Source: Rhizobium cauense
Lineage (GTDB): Bacteria > Pseudomonadota > Alphaproteobacteria > Rhizobiales > Rhizobiaceae
Direction: 5' to 3'
Length of the DNA: 64,000 nucleotides
Assembly (NCBI RefSeq): GCF_019511525.1
Contig: NZ_JAEUAT010000001.1
Coordinates: forward strand, 496,001-560,000
Position numbers and translations under genes: made by a program. The notes beneath the pieces are model-generated. The model did no database searches. It was not told the origin of the DNA and saw only the letters and a program-made list of their open reading frames with translations. This document shows positions 55,864 through 64,000 of this stretch, piece after piece (the first letter of the stretch is position 1; each line of letters opens with the position of its first letter).

Positions 55864-56020
55864 CGGATGTTCCTTTCTATGAGAGGAGATTAGGTCGCCA
55901 AAAGCCGGGATGTCGTCCAGCTTTGGCCGCGAATGCATCCGGACAGAGCCCGATTGCTGGCGCTGCCTATAAACCAAATGCGCTGCAATGGAAAGAGGCA
56001 TGCCGCAGATGGCCCACTTG

Positions 56021-56872
56021 TCACTTTCCAGCGATCGCCTCGCGGATCATGGCATTATAGCCGTCGGGATCTTGCAGCATGGCGAAGTGGCTCGTGTCCT
56101 TGAGTATCACCAGCTTCGCGCCCGGAATTTGCTTAGCCATCATCTCGGTATGGTCGAGCTTGACCGCCTCGTCGTGATCGCCGATCGCCAGGGTGACTGG
56201 TACCTTGATCTTGCCAAGATCGTCGGCCGTCCAAGCTGGTTGGCTCTCCCACATCCCAGAGATCTGCTTGACGAACGCCTCGTACTCATTTGGGGTCGGC
56301 GACAGCTTCTTGTATGCCTCGCCGGCGACACTGATATATTCGTTGAAAGTCTTGTTGGTCATCACATCCGGCTTCACGCCGTCAGTGGTCACGTTCGCGG
56401 CATGCGCTATCACATGCTTCAGCTTCTCCGGATTCTTCATCGCCATGTCGATGCCGATGATGCCGCCGTCCGACCAGCCGACAAGTGTCACCTTGTCGAG
56501 CTTCAGATAGTCGAGCAAAGCGACATAATCTGAGGTCATCAGGTCATAGCCGAACGGTTGCCCGCTGCGCGTCGAGCGGCCATGCCCGCGGCTGTCGGCG
56601 ACGATCACCCGATGATCCCTGGCAAACTCGGCCACCTGATAGCCCCAGACGTCGGCGCTGCCGAGTCCGCCGTGGATGAACAGGATCGGTTCGCCCTCAC
56701 CGTATTCGGCGTAGTACATCGTGATGTCGTTGACGGTAGCCATGCCGCTCGTCCTTGCGGCTGGCATTGGCGGGAAAGCTGGCAGCGTTGCCCAGCGCTC
56801 TGCGGAGTAAGCGTTGACGGCCATCAAAACCGCCGAGAAGAATATCAGGATGCCGGCTGCAATTCTGCGCAT
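56021..56872 (-). CDS. Exported alpha/beta hydrolase
   Basis: A 283-residue hydrolase with a signal-like N-terminus ([23 protein letters not shown]). Catalytic residues are visible: nucleophile elbow GWSDGG (S134), Asp in GDHDEAV (D232) and His in TSHFAM (H262), with the oxyanion region [15 protein letters not shown]. The substrate is unknown; ester or epoxide hydrolysis, or a periplasmic role, are all possible. It interrupts the truB-rpsO-pnp run, which is normally contiguous, so it may be an insertion. Confidence 0.88.
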   Translation of the reverse strand: MRRIAAGILIFFSAVLMAVNAYSAERWATLPAFPPMPAARTSGMATVNDITMYYAEYGEGEPILFIHGGLGSADVWGYQVAEFARDHRVIVADSRGHGRSTRSGQPFGYDLMTSDYVALLDYLKLDKVTLVGWSDGGIIGIDMAMKNPEKLKHVIAHAANVTTDGVKPDVMTNKTFNEYISVAGEAYKKLSPTPNEYEAFVKQISGMWESQPAWTADDLGKIKVPVTLAIGDHDEAVKLDHTEMMAKQIPGAKLVILKDTSHFAMLQDPDGYNAMIREAIAGK

Positions 56873-57002
56873 GACTGTCTCCCTGATCTGAAGGCCCCAC
56901 GGCCCGGATCAGGGAAACATATCCCAACGGCAAATGTTGACATTTGCCATCTGTGGTTTTGTTCGGCCCACATAGGACCGAAACCAGTGGTTTATCGCGA
57001 TC

Positions 57003-57935
57003 TCAGCCGAAAACGCGCTTTGGACGGAATTCGCCCTGGCCGATCTCGCCAATCGCGATCAGCTTGCCGCGGGACGTGGCGTAGGCTTCGCTTTCTGCAA
57101 CTGGCGCATCACGACCACGCACGAGGATCGGATTGCCCATCTTCAACCTGTGTGCCTGGTCGTCGTTGACGACGAGGTGCGGCAGCGAGGAGAGCGCTTC
57201 GCTGGTGTCGATCAGAAGCGCATCCAGCGCGGCAAGGCGTTCGTCCGCGTCCTCCATCGCCTCAAGCGCGACGAGATCCGCAAGCGGGATCATGGTTTCT
57301 TCGGCGAAGGGCGCGACAAAACTACGACGCAGGCCCGAGATATGGCCGTAGCAGCCGAGTTCGCGACCAAAATCACGCGCCAGCGCCCGTACATAGGTAC
57401 CCTTGCCGCACTCGACTTCGAAATGCGCCGTATTGGCATCCTGGCAGGACAACAGCGTCAGCCGGAAGATCTCTACCTCGCGAGACGGAATCTCGACAGC
57501 TTCACCATCGCGCGCCAGATCGTAGGCTCGTTCACCTGCGATCTTGATCGCGGAGAACTGCGGCGGAACCTGATTGACGACACCTGTGTATTTCGGCAGG
57601 AGGTCGCGGATCTGCTGTTCGCTCGGGCGCTTCTCGGAGCTCTGCGTTACATCGCCTTCAAGATCGTCCGTTGCACGCTCCTCGCCCCAGGTCACCGTGA
57701 ATTCATAGATCTTGCGGCCATCCATCACGTAGGGAACGGTCTTTGTCGCATCGCCAAGGGCGATCGGCAGCATGCCCGACGCAAGCGGGTCAAGCGTGCC
57801 GGCGTGACCGCACTTCTGCGCCTTGAACAGCCACTTGATCTTGGAAACGGCTTCTGTGGAGCCGAAATCGACCGGCTTATCAAGAATCAGCCATCCCGAA
57901 ATCGGACGGCCCTTCGGTTTACGTGGTTTGGACAT
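57003..57935 (-). CDS. truB: tRNA pseudouridine-55 synthase
   Basis: A 310-residue TruB with the catalytic Asp in [12 protein letters not shown] (D49) and the family blocks [15 protein letters not shown] and [18 protein letters not shown]. It forms the universal T-loop pseudouridine in tRNA. It is 12 bases downstream of rbfA on the same strand, in the rimP-nusA-ylxR-infB-rbfA-truB cluster. Confidence 0.96.
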   Translation of the reverse strand: MSKPRKPKGRPISGWLILDKPVDFGSTEAVSKIKWLFKAQKCGHAGTLDPLASGMLPIALGDATKTVPYVMDGRKIYEFTVTWGEERATDDLEGDVTQSSEKRPSEQQIRDLLPKYTGVVNQVPPQFSAIKIAGERAYDLARDGEAVEIPSREVEIFRLTLLSCQDANTAHFEVECGKGTYVRALARDFGRELGCYGHISGLRRSFVAPFAEETMIPLADLVALEAMEDADERLAALDALLIDTSEALSSLPHLVVNDDQAHRLKMGNPILVRGRDAPVAESEAYATSRGKLIAIGEIGQGEFRPKRVFG

Positions 57936-57947
57936 CAGTCTCTTCTA

Positions 57948-58358
57948 CTATTCTTCTTCGGTATCGCCGTGGTCGAGATCGCGGCTCACCTCGGGCGAGC
58001 GGAGCAGCTCGTCAATCTTCTTGTAATTGTCGAAGCTCGTATCGTCGCGGAAGCGGACCTCCGGCATGTACTTCATCTGTCGCAGCTGCGAACCGAGGCG
58101 ACCACGGATGTATTTTGCATTGCGGTTCAACGCAGCGATCACCGCATCATGATCCGAAACGCCGAGCGGCGTCACATAGGCCGTCGCGATCTTCAGGTCT
58201 GGTGACATGCGGACTTCGGAGATGGAAATGACGGTCTTCTCGATCACGTCATCGCGCACTTCGCCGCGCTGCAGAACCTGCGTGATAGCGGCGCGAACCT
58301 GCTCGCCGACGCGCAGCATGCGCTGCGAAGGTGCGGAGGTTGTTGGTCTTGTTGCCAT
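57948..58358 (-). CDS. rbfA: Ribosome-binding factor A
   Basis: A 136-residue RbfA with the KH-like fold: [17 protein letters not shown], then [16 protein letters not shown] and [28 protein letters not shown]. It helps mature the 30S 5' end and aids cold adaptation. Start at 58358 (MATRPTTS); an ATG five codons earlier is possible. It lies between infB and truB. Confidence 0.95.
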   Translation of the reverse strand: MATRPTTSAPSQRMLRVGEQVRAAITQVLQRGEVRDDVIEKTVISISEVRMSPDLKIATAYVTPLGVSDHDAVIAALNRNAKYIRGRLGSQLRQMKYMPEVRFRDDTSFDNYKKIDELLRSPEVSRDLDHGDTEEE

Positions 58359-58380
58359 TTTTCTTTGCCTCAAAAGGTTC

Positions 58381-58409
58381 GGGCGCCGGCCTCAGTTGAT
58401 CCGGCGCCC
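58381..58409. repeat. Hairpin between infB and rbfA
   Basis: GGGCGCCGG (58381-58389) and CCGGCGCCC (58401-58409) form a perfect 9-bp stem. No long T run follows in either direction, so it may be an RNA-processing or partial termination site inside the operon. Confidence 0.55.
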
Positions 58410-58433
58410 GTCCAAATTTCCAGTATCAGGCGA

Positions 58434-61181
58434 TCAAAGCGTACGCGTGATGTGCTCGACGCGGAAGCATTCGATCGTGTCGCCGGCGCGGATGTCTTCG
58501 TAATTCTCGAAAGCCATACCGCATTCCTGGCCGGAATGCACTTCCGAGACTTCATCCTTGAAGCGCTTGAGCGTCTTGAGCTTGCCTTCGTGGATGACGA
58601 CATGGTCGCGGACGAGACGAACGCCGACGCCACGCTCGACCTTGCCTTCGGTGACGCGGCAACCTGCGACCTTGCCGACCTTCGTGATGTTGAACACCTC
58701 GAGGATCTCGGCATTGCCGAGGAAGGTTTCGCGACGCTCTGGCGACAGCAGGCCCGACATCGCCGCCTTCACGTCATCCACCAGATCGTAGATGATGTTG
58801 TAGTAGCGGATTTCGATGCCCTGGCGTTCCGCCAGCGTGCGGGCCTGCGCATTCGCACGGACGTTGAAGCCGATGATCGCGGCACCCGATGCCTCGGCAA
58901 GCGAGATATCCGATTCCGTCACACCGCCGACAGCCGAGTGAACGATGCGGGCACGAACTTCGTCGGTACCGAGCTTTTCGAGCGCACCAGCGATCGCTTC
59001 GATCGAACCCTGCACGTCGCCCTTGATGACCAGCGGGAACTCCTTGACGCCTGCGGACTGCAGCTGCGTCATCATCTGTTCCAGTGAGCCGCGCTGGCCC
59101 GAATGACGGGCAGCGGCCTTGTCGCGAGCGAGACGCTGGCGGTATTCGGAGATCTCGCGGGCGCGGCTTTCGTTTTCGACGACCGCAAACCTGTCACCTG
59201 CCTGCGGCGTACCGGAAAGGCCAAGTACCTCGACCGGCATGGCCGGCGGGGCTTCCTTTACATGATCGCCCTTGTCTGTGACTAGCGCGCGGACACGCCC
59301 CCAGACATCGCCAGCGACGATGATCTGGCCCGGCTTCAGCGTACCGTTCTGAACGAGAACCGTGGCAACCGAACCACGGCCGCGGTCGAGCTGGGCTTCG
59401 ATGACCGTACCTTCCGCCGTACGGTTCGGGTTCGCCTTGAGGTCCAGGATTTCGGCCTGCAGCAGGATGGCTTCCAGCAGCTTGTCGAGGTTAAGGCCGG
59501 TCTTGGCGGAAACTTCGACGTCGAGAACTTCACCGCCCATCGATTCCACGAAAACTTCGTGCTGCAGGAGCTGCGTACGCACCTTCTGCGGATCGGCAGT
59601 CGGCTTGTCGACCTTGTTGATCGCCACGATAATCGGCACGTTGGCGGCCTTGGCGTGGTTGATCGATTCAATCGTCTGCGGCATGACGCTGTCGTCAGCT
59701 GCAACGACGAGGATCGCGATGTCGGTCGCCTGCGCACCACGGGCACGCATTGCCGTAAAGGCGGCGTGGCCGGGGGTGTCGATGAAGGTGATCTTCTGAC
59801 CGTTCTGTTCGACCTGATAGGCGCCGATATGCTGGGTGATGCCACCGGCTTCGCCAGCAACCACGTTGGCATGGCGGATGGCGTCGAGCAGCGAGGTCTT
59901 GCCGTGGTCGACGTGACCCATGATAGTCACGACAGGCGGACGCGAAACGCGATCGCCTTCTTCGTCGGCGACATTGAAGATACCGAGTTCGACGTCAGAT
60001 TCCGAAACGCGCTTGACGGTGTGGCCGAATTCGCCGGCGATGAGTTCGGCGAGGTCGGCGTCGATGACGTCGCCCGGCTTCATCATCTGACCTTCCTTCA
60101 TCAGGTACTTGATGACGTCGACGGCGCGTTCGGACATGCGCTGCGACAGTTCCTGAATGGTGATGGTCTCAGGCAGGATAACTTCGCGAACAACCTTTTC
60201 GCGGGTTTCCTGCATCTGGCTGCGGCGGAACTTTTCCTGGCGGCGACGCATGGCTGCCATCGAACGGCCACGGGCATTGCCGTCGTCGTCTGTGCTCGCA
60301 GCGGTGATCGTCAGCTTGCCCTGGCGGCGACCATCGTCGCCCTTCGGACGGGCGGTAACGGGCTTTGCCGGTTCCGGCCGCACGACACGGCCACGCGCCG
60401 GAGCGCCGCCACGCGGTGCGCCGCGATCATCGTCATCATTCTCACGGCGACCGCGACCGGCAGGTCCAGGTGCAGCGGCACCCGGCGCAGGACGCGCCTG
60501 GGCAGGCGACGGTGCACCATCGGGACGTCGTGCTGCGGGAGCCGACGGCTGAACACGCGGGGATTCAGCGCGCGGCGCGACAGCAGCGGGCGTTGCAACT
60601 TCAGCCGGAGCTTCAACAGCGGCAGCGGCTTCCGCCACACGAGCTGCCGCTTCTTCGGCAGCGAGGCGCTTGGCTTCTTCAGCTTCTGCTGCCTGGCGCG
60701 CGGCTTCTTCAGCGGCGCGACGCTTTTCTTCTTCGGCGCGGCGAACCGCATCTTCGGCATCGCGAACCTGCGCCATAGCGAGCGCGCGGCGGCGTGCATC
60801 CATTTCCTCGGGCGACAGATGGTTCAGAACCACCGGACGGGGGCGATCCTGCTGGCGCGGGGGCTGAGAAGACGGCTGCTGCGGACGCGACTGCTGGCCG
60901 CCGGCCGGCTGGATGCGCGGCTGCGGCGCCTGCGGAGCGCGCGGCTGATGCACGCTCGGAGCGGCTTCGGTGCGTACCGGGGCGGCAGAGCCTACTGGGG
61001 TAATCGGGCGCTCGTCTTCCGGACGCATCGGACGCCGCTTGCGGGTCTCGACAACGACCGCCTTGGTGCGGCCGCGGCCCATATCCTGGCGCACGGTGCC
61101 CTGGCTCATTCCCGACGGCTTCAGGCTCAGAGTCTTCTTGCCCGGTCCGTTCAGTGTCTTGTCGTCATTGCTATCGGTCAT
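58434..61181 (-). CDS. infB: Translation initiation factor IF-2
   Basis: A 915-residue IF-2. The first 310 residues are a low-complexity linker rich in Ala/Glu/Pro/Arg, long as in alphaproteobacteria. The GTPase domain begins with [10 protein letters not shown] (G422-T429), DTPGH (468-472) and NKVDK (522-526), followed by beta-barrel and fMet-tRNA binding domains. IF-2 delivers initiator tRNA to the 30S subunit. It follows ylxR in the nusA-infB operon. Confidence 0.97.
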   Translation of the reverse strand: MTDSNDDKTLNGPGKKTLSLKPSGMSQGTVRQDMGRGRTKAVVVETRKRRPMRPEDERPITPVGSAAPVRTEAAPSVHQPRAPQAPQPRIQPAGGQQSRPQQPSSQPPRQQDRPRPVVLNHLSPEEMDARRRALAMAQVRDAEDAVRRAEEEKRRAAEEAARQAAEAEEAKRLAAEEAAARVAEAAAAVEAPAEVATPAAVAPRAESPRVQPSAPAARRPDGAPSPAQARPAPGAAAPGPAGRGRRENDDDDRGAPRGGAPARGRVVRPEPAKPVTARPKGDDGRRQGKLTITAASTDDDGNARGRSMAAMRRRQEKFRRSQMQETREKVVREVILPETITIQELSQRMSERAVDVIKYLMKEGQMMKPGDVIDADLAELIAGEFGHTVKRVSESDVELGIFNVADEEGDRVSRPPVVTIMGHVDHGKTSLLDAIRHANVVAGEAGGITQHIGAYQVEQNGQKITFIDTPGHAAFTAMRARGAQATDIAILVVAADDSVMPQTIESINHAKAANVPIIVAINKVDKPTADPQKVRTQLLQHEVFVESMGGEVLDVEVSAKTGLNLDKLLEAILLQAEILDLKANPNRTAEGTVIEAQLDRGRGSVATVLVQNGTLKPGQIIVAGDVWGRVRALVTDKGDHVKEAPPAMPVEVLGLSGTPQAGDRFAVVENESRAREISEYRQRLARDKAAARHSGQRGSLEQMMTQLQSAGVKEFPLVIKGDVQGSIEAIAGALEKLGTDEVRARIVHSAVGGVTESDISLAEASGAAIIGFNVRANAQARTLAERQGIEIRYYNIIYDLVDDVKAAMSGLLSPERRETFLGNAEILEVFNITKVGKVAGCRVTEGKVERGVGVRLVRDHVVIHEGKLKTLKRFKDEVSEVHSGQECGMAFENYEDIRAGDTIECFRVEHITRTL

Positions 61182-61283
61182 TCGTTCCCGTTCCTTCGGA
61201 CAGGGAGCGATGACGTCATCAAGCCCTGTCGTTCAAATAGTGTCGATCAATGATGTAGCAGCCGGACAATGCCGGTGACCGTA

Positions 61284-61973
61284 TCATTGTTTTTGCCGGC
61301 CAGCGCCGCCCGGTGCCCGGGACTGACCGCCACTACGGTACTGTTCGAGCATCTTTGCGCGCTTCACTACACCCTCACCCGCCTGCCCTGCAAGCACTGC
61401 AGCATGGATAAAAGTGTTCTGGCCCATCACCCCTTCCATTTCGTCCTCCGAGAAGAGACGGAAGGAAGGTATTTCTTCCTCGGTTTCCATTCCGAGATGC
61501 CAGGCCTTGCGGGCCTGGTCTATTTTTCTCACGCCATCCTCGGCGGCATTCGTTGCGTGGAACACGGCAATCGTGGCTCCACTCCTGACTGCGGCATCCA
61601 CTCTCGCGGAGCCCGTAACGAACTGGCCCGCCTTGCGAGCCATGTTCATCATCTGCATCAGCTGCTGTGCAAGCAGCTTTTCGACGGTTCCGCCGAGATC
61701 GGCGTCCGCCTTCACGTCCGCCTTCAGAGCGCGGGCGAAAAGTTTCTTTGCCACCGCCTTGTCGACCAGCGAGCGATCGAGCTTGACCCAGCAACCCCGG
61801 CCCGGAAGCTGCCGCTTCAGGTCCGCGATAACAGTCCCATCGGGAGCAGCGACGAAGCGGATCAACTCATCCGGCGATCCGCTTTCGCGCGTCACGATGC
61901 ACATGCGACCATTCACGTCATATCCTGCAAGATCGTCGTCCTCAGGAGAAACGGTCGGCTCATGCGCGGACAT
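61284..61973 (-). CDS. YlxR (DUF448) plus L7Ae-like RNA-binding protein
   Basis: About 229 residues. The N-terminal part has the YlxR block RMCIVTRESGSPDELIRFVAAPDGTV, with GRGCWVKL; the C-terminal half (ALKADVKADADLGGTVEKLLAQ, then NMARKAGQFVTGSARVDAAVRSGATIAVFHATNA) resembles the L7Ae/YlxQ K-turn binding fold. Many alphaproteobacteria fuse these. An ATG at 61973 overlaps the nusA stop (TGATG); a GTG one codon earlier is possible. Confidence 0.88.
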   Translation of the reverse strand: MSAHEPTVSPEDDDLAGYDVNGRMCIVTRESGSPDELIRFVAAPDGTVIADLKRQLPGRGCWVKLDRSLVDKAVAKKLFARALKADVKADADLGGTVEKLLAQQLMQMMNMARKAGQFVTGSARVDAAVRSGATIAVFHATNAAEDGVRKIDQARKAWHLGMETEEEIPSFRLFSEDEMEGVMGQNTFIHAAVLAGQAGEGVVKRAKMLEQYRSGGQSRAPGGAGRQKQ

Positions 61974-63577
61974 CACACTTCCTGCTCGGCCTCGGGAGCC
62001 TCTTCGGCTTCCGCGTCCTTAGCGAGGTCTTCTTCCGTGATCCAGCCAGCAGCAAGGCGAGCCTGAACGATCATCTGTTCGGCTTCGACACGAGAAACGT
62101 CGAACTTCGAGAACAGCCCCTCGAACTTCTTCGTCTCGCCGTTCTTGCGCTCCGACCAGCCGACGAGGTCGTCGGCAGCGCAGCCGGCAAAGTCCTCAAC
62201 CGTCTTGATGCTGTCTTCGCCGAGCGCGACCATCATCTGAGCGGTCATGCCGTCAATCTGACGCAGTTCGTCGGAAACCCCGAGAGACTTGCGCTTCTCG
62301 TCCATCTCGGCTTCGAGCTTTTCGAGATACTCGCGTGCGCGGGTCTGGATTTCCTGCGCGGTGTCCTCGTCGAAACCATCGATCGAGGAAATTTCGTCGA
62401 GATCAACGTAAGCAAGCTCTTCGACAGCGGCAAAGCCTTCCGAGGCCAGAACCTGACCGACCATCTCATCAACGTCGAGCGCGTCCATGAACAGGTTGGT
62501 GCGCTCGTTGAATTCCTTCTGACGGCGCTCGGACTCTTCGGCTTCCGTCATGATGTCTATGTCCCAGCCGGTCAGCTGCGATGCCAGGCGAACGTTCTGG
62601 CCGCGGCGGCCGATGGCCAGCGACAGCTGCTCGTCCGGAACCACGACCTCGATGCGCTCGGCATCCTCGTCGAGAACGACCTTGGCGACTTCGGCCGGCT
62701 GCAGGGCGTTGACGACGAAGGTCGCCGGGTCCTGCGACCATGGAATGATGTCGATCTTTTCGCCCTGGAGTTCGCCGACAACGGCCTGAACACGCGAACC
62801 ACGCATACCGACGCAGGCGCCGACCGGATCGATCGAGCTATCGTTCGAGATCACGGCGATCTTGGCGCGTGAACCCGGATCGCGGGCAACCGACTTCACC
62901 TGGATGATGCCGTCGTAGATCTCAGGCACTTCCATGGTGAAGAGCTTGACCATGAACTGCGGATGCGTGCGCGACAGGAAGATCTGCGGGCCGCGCTGCT
63001 CGCGACGGACGTCGTAGACATATGCGCGGACGCGATCGCCATAGCGGACGTTTTCGCGCGGGATCATTTCATCGCGGCGGATGATGCCTTCGCCACGGCC
63101 GAGGTCGACGATGACGTTGCCGTATTCGACGCGCTTGACGGTCCCGTTGACGATTTCGCCGACGCGGTCCTTGAACTCGTCGAACTGGCGGTCACGCTCG
63201 GCTTCGCGAACCTTCTGGACAATAACCTGCTTGGCAGACTGGGCAGCGATACGGCCGAAATCCATCGGCGGCAGCGGATCCGCAATGAAATCGCCAAGGG
63301 CTGCGTCCGGGTTGCGGTCACGCGCCAGTTCGAGCGGGATCTGGGTCGAATAGTCTTCGGCCTTGTCGACAACTTCGAGCAGACGCTGAAGGCGGATTTC
63401 GCCGGTCTTCGGGTTGATGTCGGCGCGGATATTGGACTCGGTGCCGTAGCGGGAGCGCGCGGCCTTCTGGATCGCATCGGCCATTGCGGCAAGGACGATC
63501 TCGCGATCGATGACCTTTTCGCGCGCCACTGCATCTGCAATCTGCAGAAGTTCGAGCCGGTTCGCACTGACTGCCAT
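61973..63577 (-). CDS. nusA: Transcription elongation/termination factor NusA
   Basis: A 534-residue NusA. The N-terminal domain ([24 protein letters not shown]) binds RNA polymerase, an S1 domain (about 130-200; [21 protein letters not shown]) and two KH domains ([22 protein letters not shown] and [21 protein letters not shown]) bind RNA, and a C-terminal acidic helix-hairpin-helix part ends the protein. It is downstream of rimP and overlaps ylxR by one base. The ATG at 63577 is the first that gives the conserved N-terminus. Confidence 0.97.
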   Translation of the reverse strand: MAVSANRLELLQIADAVAREKVIDREIVLAAMADAIQKAARSRYGTESNIRADINPKTGEIRLQRLLEVVDKAEDYSTQIPLELARDRNPDAALGDFIADPLPPMDFGRIAAQSAKQVIVQKVREAERDRQFDEFKDRVGEIVNGTVKRVEYGNVIVDLGRGEGIIRRDEMIPRENVRYGDRVRAYVYDVRREQRGPQIFLSRTHPQFMVKLFTMEVPEIYDGIIQVKSVARDPGSRAKIAVISNDSSIDPVGACVGMRGSRVQAVVGELQGEKIDIIPWSQDPATFVVNALQPAEVAKVVLDEDAERIEVVVPDEQLSLAIGRRGQNVRLASQLTGWDIDIMTEAEESERRQKEFNERTNLFMDALDVDEMVGQVLASEGFAAVEELAYVDLDEISSIDGFDEDTAQEIQTRAREYLEKLEAEMDEKRKSLGVSDELRQIDGMTAQMMVALGEDSIKTVEDFAGCAADDLVGWSERKNGETKKFEGLFSKFDVSRVEAEQMIVQARLAAGWITEEDLAKDAEAEEAPEAEQEV

Positions 63578-63638
63578 TGTCTTATCTCTCCGTCTTGGCT
63601 TACCGGGTTCCCGTCCCTGGCGCCGCTTGTTGATCGGT

Positions 63639-64000
63639 TTATTCTTCGTCTTCCGCTTCGTTCTGGTTCGCGGCCTCTGCCTTCGCCAGCTTGTCGGCGC
63701 GCAGTGCATCACGGATCAGATCGTCGGTCAGAATGAGCTTCGCATCGGCAAGGGCCGTGAACGGAATGACGATATTCTGTTCCTCACCCTCGGAAACCTG
63801 ATCACGCTCGAGCGTGAAACCGTTTGCGTCGGTTGCAACGATCTTGCCCCGGAAGCGCTTACGGTTGCCGACCATGATCGACGTTTCGCACTTCAGAAGG
63901 TGCCCCTGCCAGCGCACGAAATCGGACTTCCGCACCATCGGGCGGTCGATACCGGGCGAAGACACTTCCAGATGATACTCTCTATCGATCGGATCTTCCA
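63639..64000 (-). CDS. rimP: Ribosome maturation factor RimP, N-terminus outside window
   Basis: The frame is open to the window edge. The visible part reads [27 protein letters not shown], then a small C-terminal beta-barrel, matching RimP (30S maturation), and ends in an Asp/Glu-rich tail. Only the C-terminal 120 residues are in the window. It is the first gene of rimP-nusA-ylxR-infB-rbfA-truB. Confidence 0.92.
   Translation of the reverse strand, partial: EDPIDREYHLEVSSPGIDRPMVRKSDFVRWQGHLLKCETSIMVGNRKRFRGKIVATDANGFTLERDQVSEGEEQNIVIPFTALADAKLILTDDLIRDALRADKLAKAEAANQNEAEDEE

Noticed and set aside
59559..61253. 564-codon frame antisense to infB
   Set aside because: IF-2 motifs are intact on the minus strand; the antisense product is Arg/Gly/Thr repeats from the Ala/Pro/Glu linker.

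Overview
The window reads as chromosome of an alphaproteobacterium of the Rhizobiaceae, most like Sinorhizobium/Ensifer or a close Rhizobium. The reasons are high GC, many ABC sugar-import operons with LacI regulators, a BA14K-like secreted protein, an irr gene divergent from fabA-fabB-fabI, and a RIME-like intergenic palindromic element. The genus is inferred from remembered gene order, not from a search.

The left 37 kb is accessory catabolism. It opens with a truncated gene and a three-part fusion protein (small-molecule kinase, M23-like segment, class III PLP enzyme; 411-3338), then purU, small secreted proteins around a tRNA-Leu(CAG), a SelT/W/H-type redox protein and a class I glutamine amidotransferase. 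Next is a leftward operon (13146 to 7051): LacI repressor, sugar-binding protein, two permeases and a GH127-type beta-L-arabinofuranosidase, with two near-identical 18-bp operators ahead of the repressor. From 13.3 to 29.7 kb lie an orphan sugar-binding protein, a divergent LacI gene with DUF2264 and 2-hydroxyacid dehydrogenase genes, a Cys-rich Gfo/Idh/MocA oxidoreductase, a TetR regulator, a complete ABC importer with a second Gfo/Idh/MocA protein and the only ATPase in the region, and a choline-kinase-like gene next to a dimethylglycine-dehydrogenase-like protein. After the RIME-like element come uxuB and uxaC. Candidate operators of one type, related to GTAACT-N4-AGTTAC, precede the Cys-rich oxidoreductase, the importer operon and uxaC. 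This suggests one TetR regulon for uptake and breakdown of a uronate or glucuronide. SlyX, a PACE-type membrane protein, gabD-gabT and a divergent MerR/XRE/cupin regulator follow.

The right 26 kb is mostly core: an RNase D-like exonuclease, rpsA, cmk coupled to a PaiB-like gene, a FYDLN-acid protein, tRNA-Ala(GGC), several small envelope proteins (one of 25 residues), a frameshifted YdcF-like gene, a TRIC/UPF0126 channel, irr, fabA-fabB-fabI, a GNAT gene, an RsmC-like methyltransferase, pnp, rpsO, an inserted alpha/beta hydrolase, and truB-rbfA-infB-ylxR-nusA-rimP, with rimP cut by the window edge.

The modules combine plausibly. Periplasmic proteins capture plant-derived arabinosides or uronides; permeases that lack their own ATPase may share the UgpC-like ATPase at 25227-26306; intracellular enzymes feed glucuronate through UxaC and UxuB. 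No CRISPR array, integrase, transposase or phage gene was seen.
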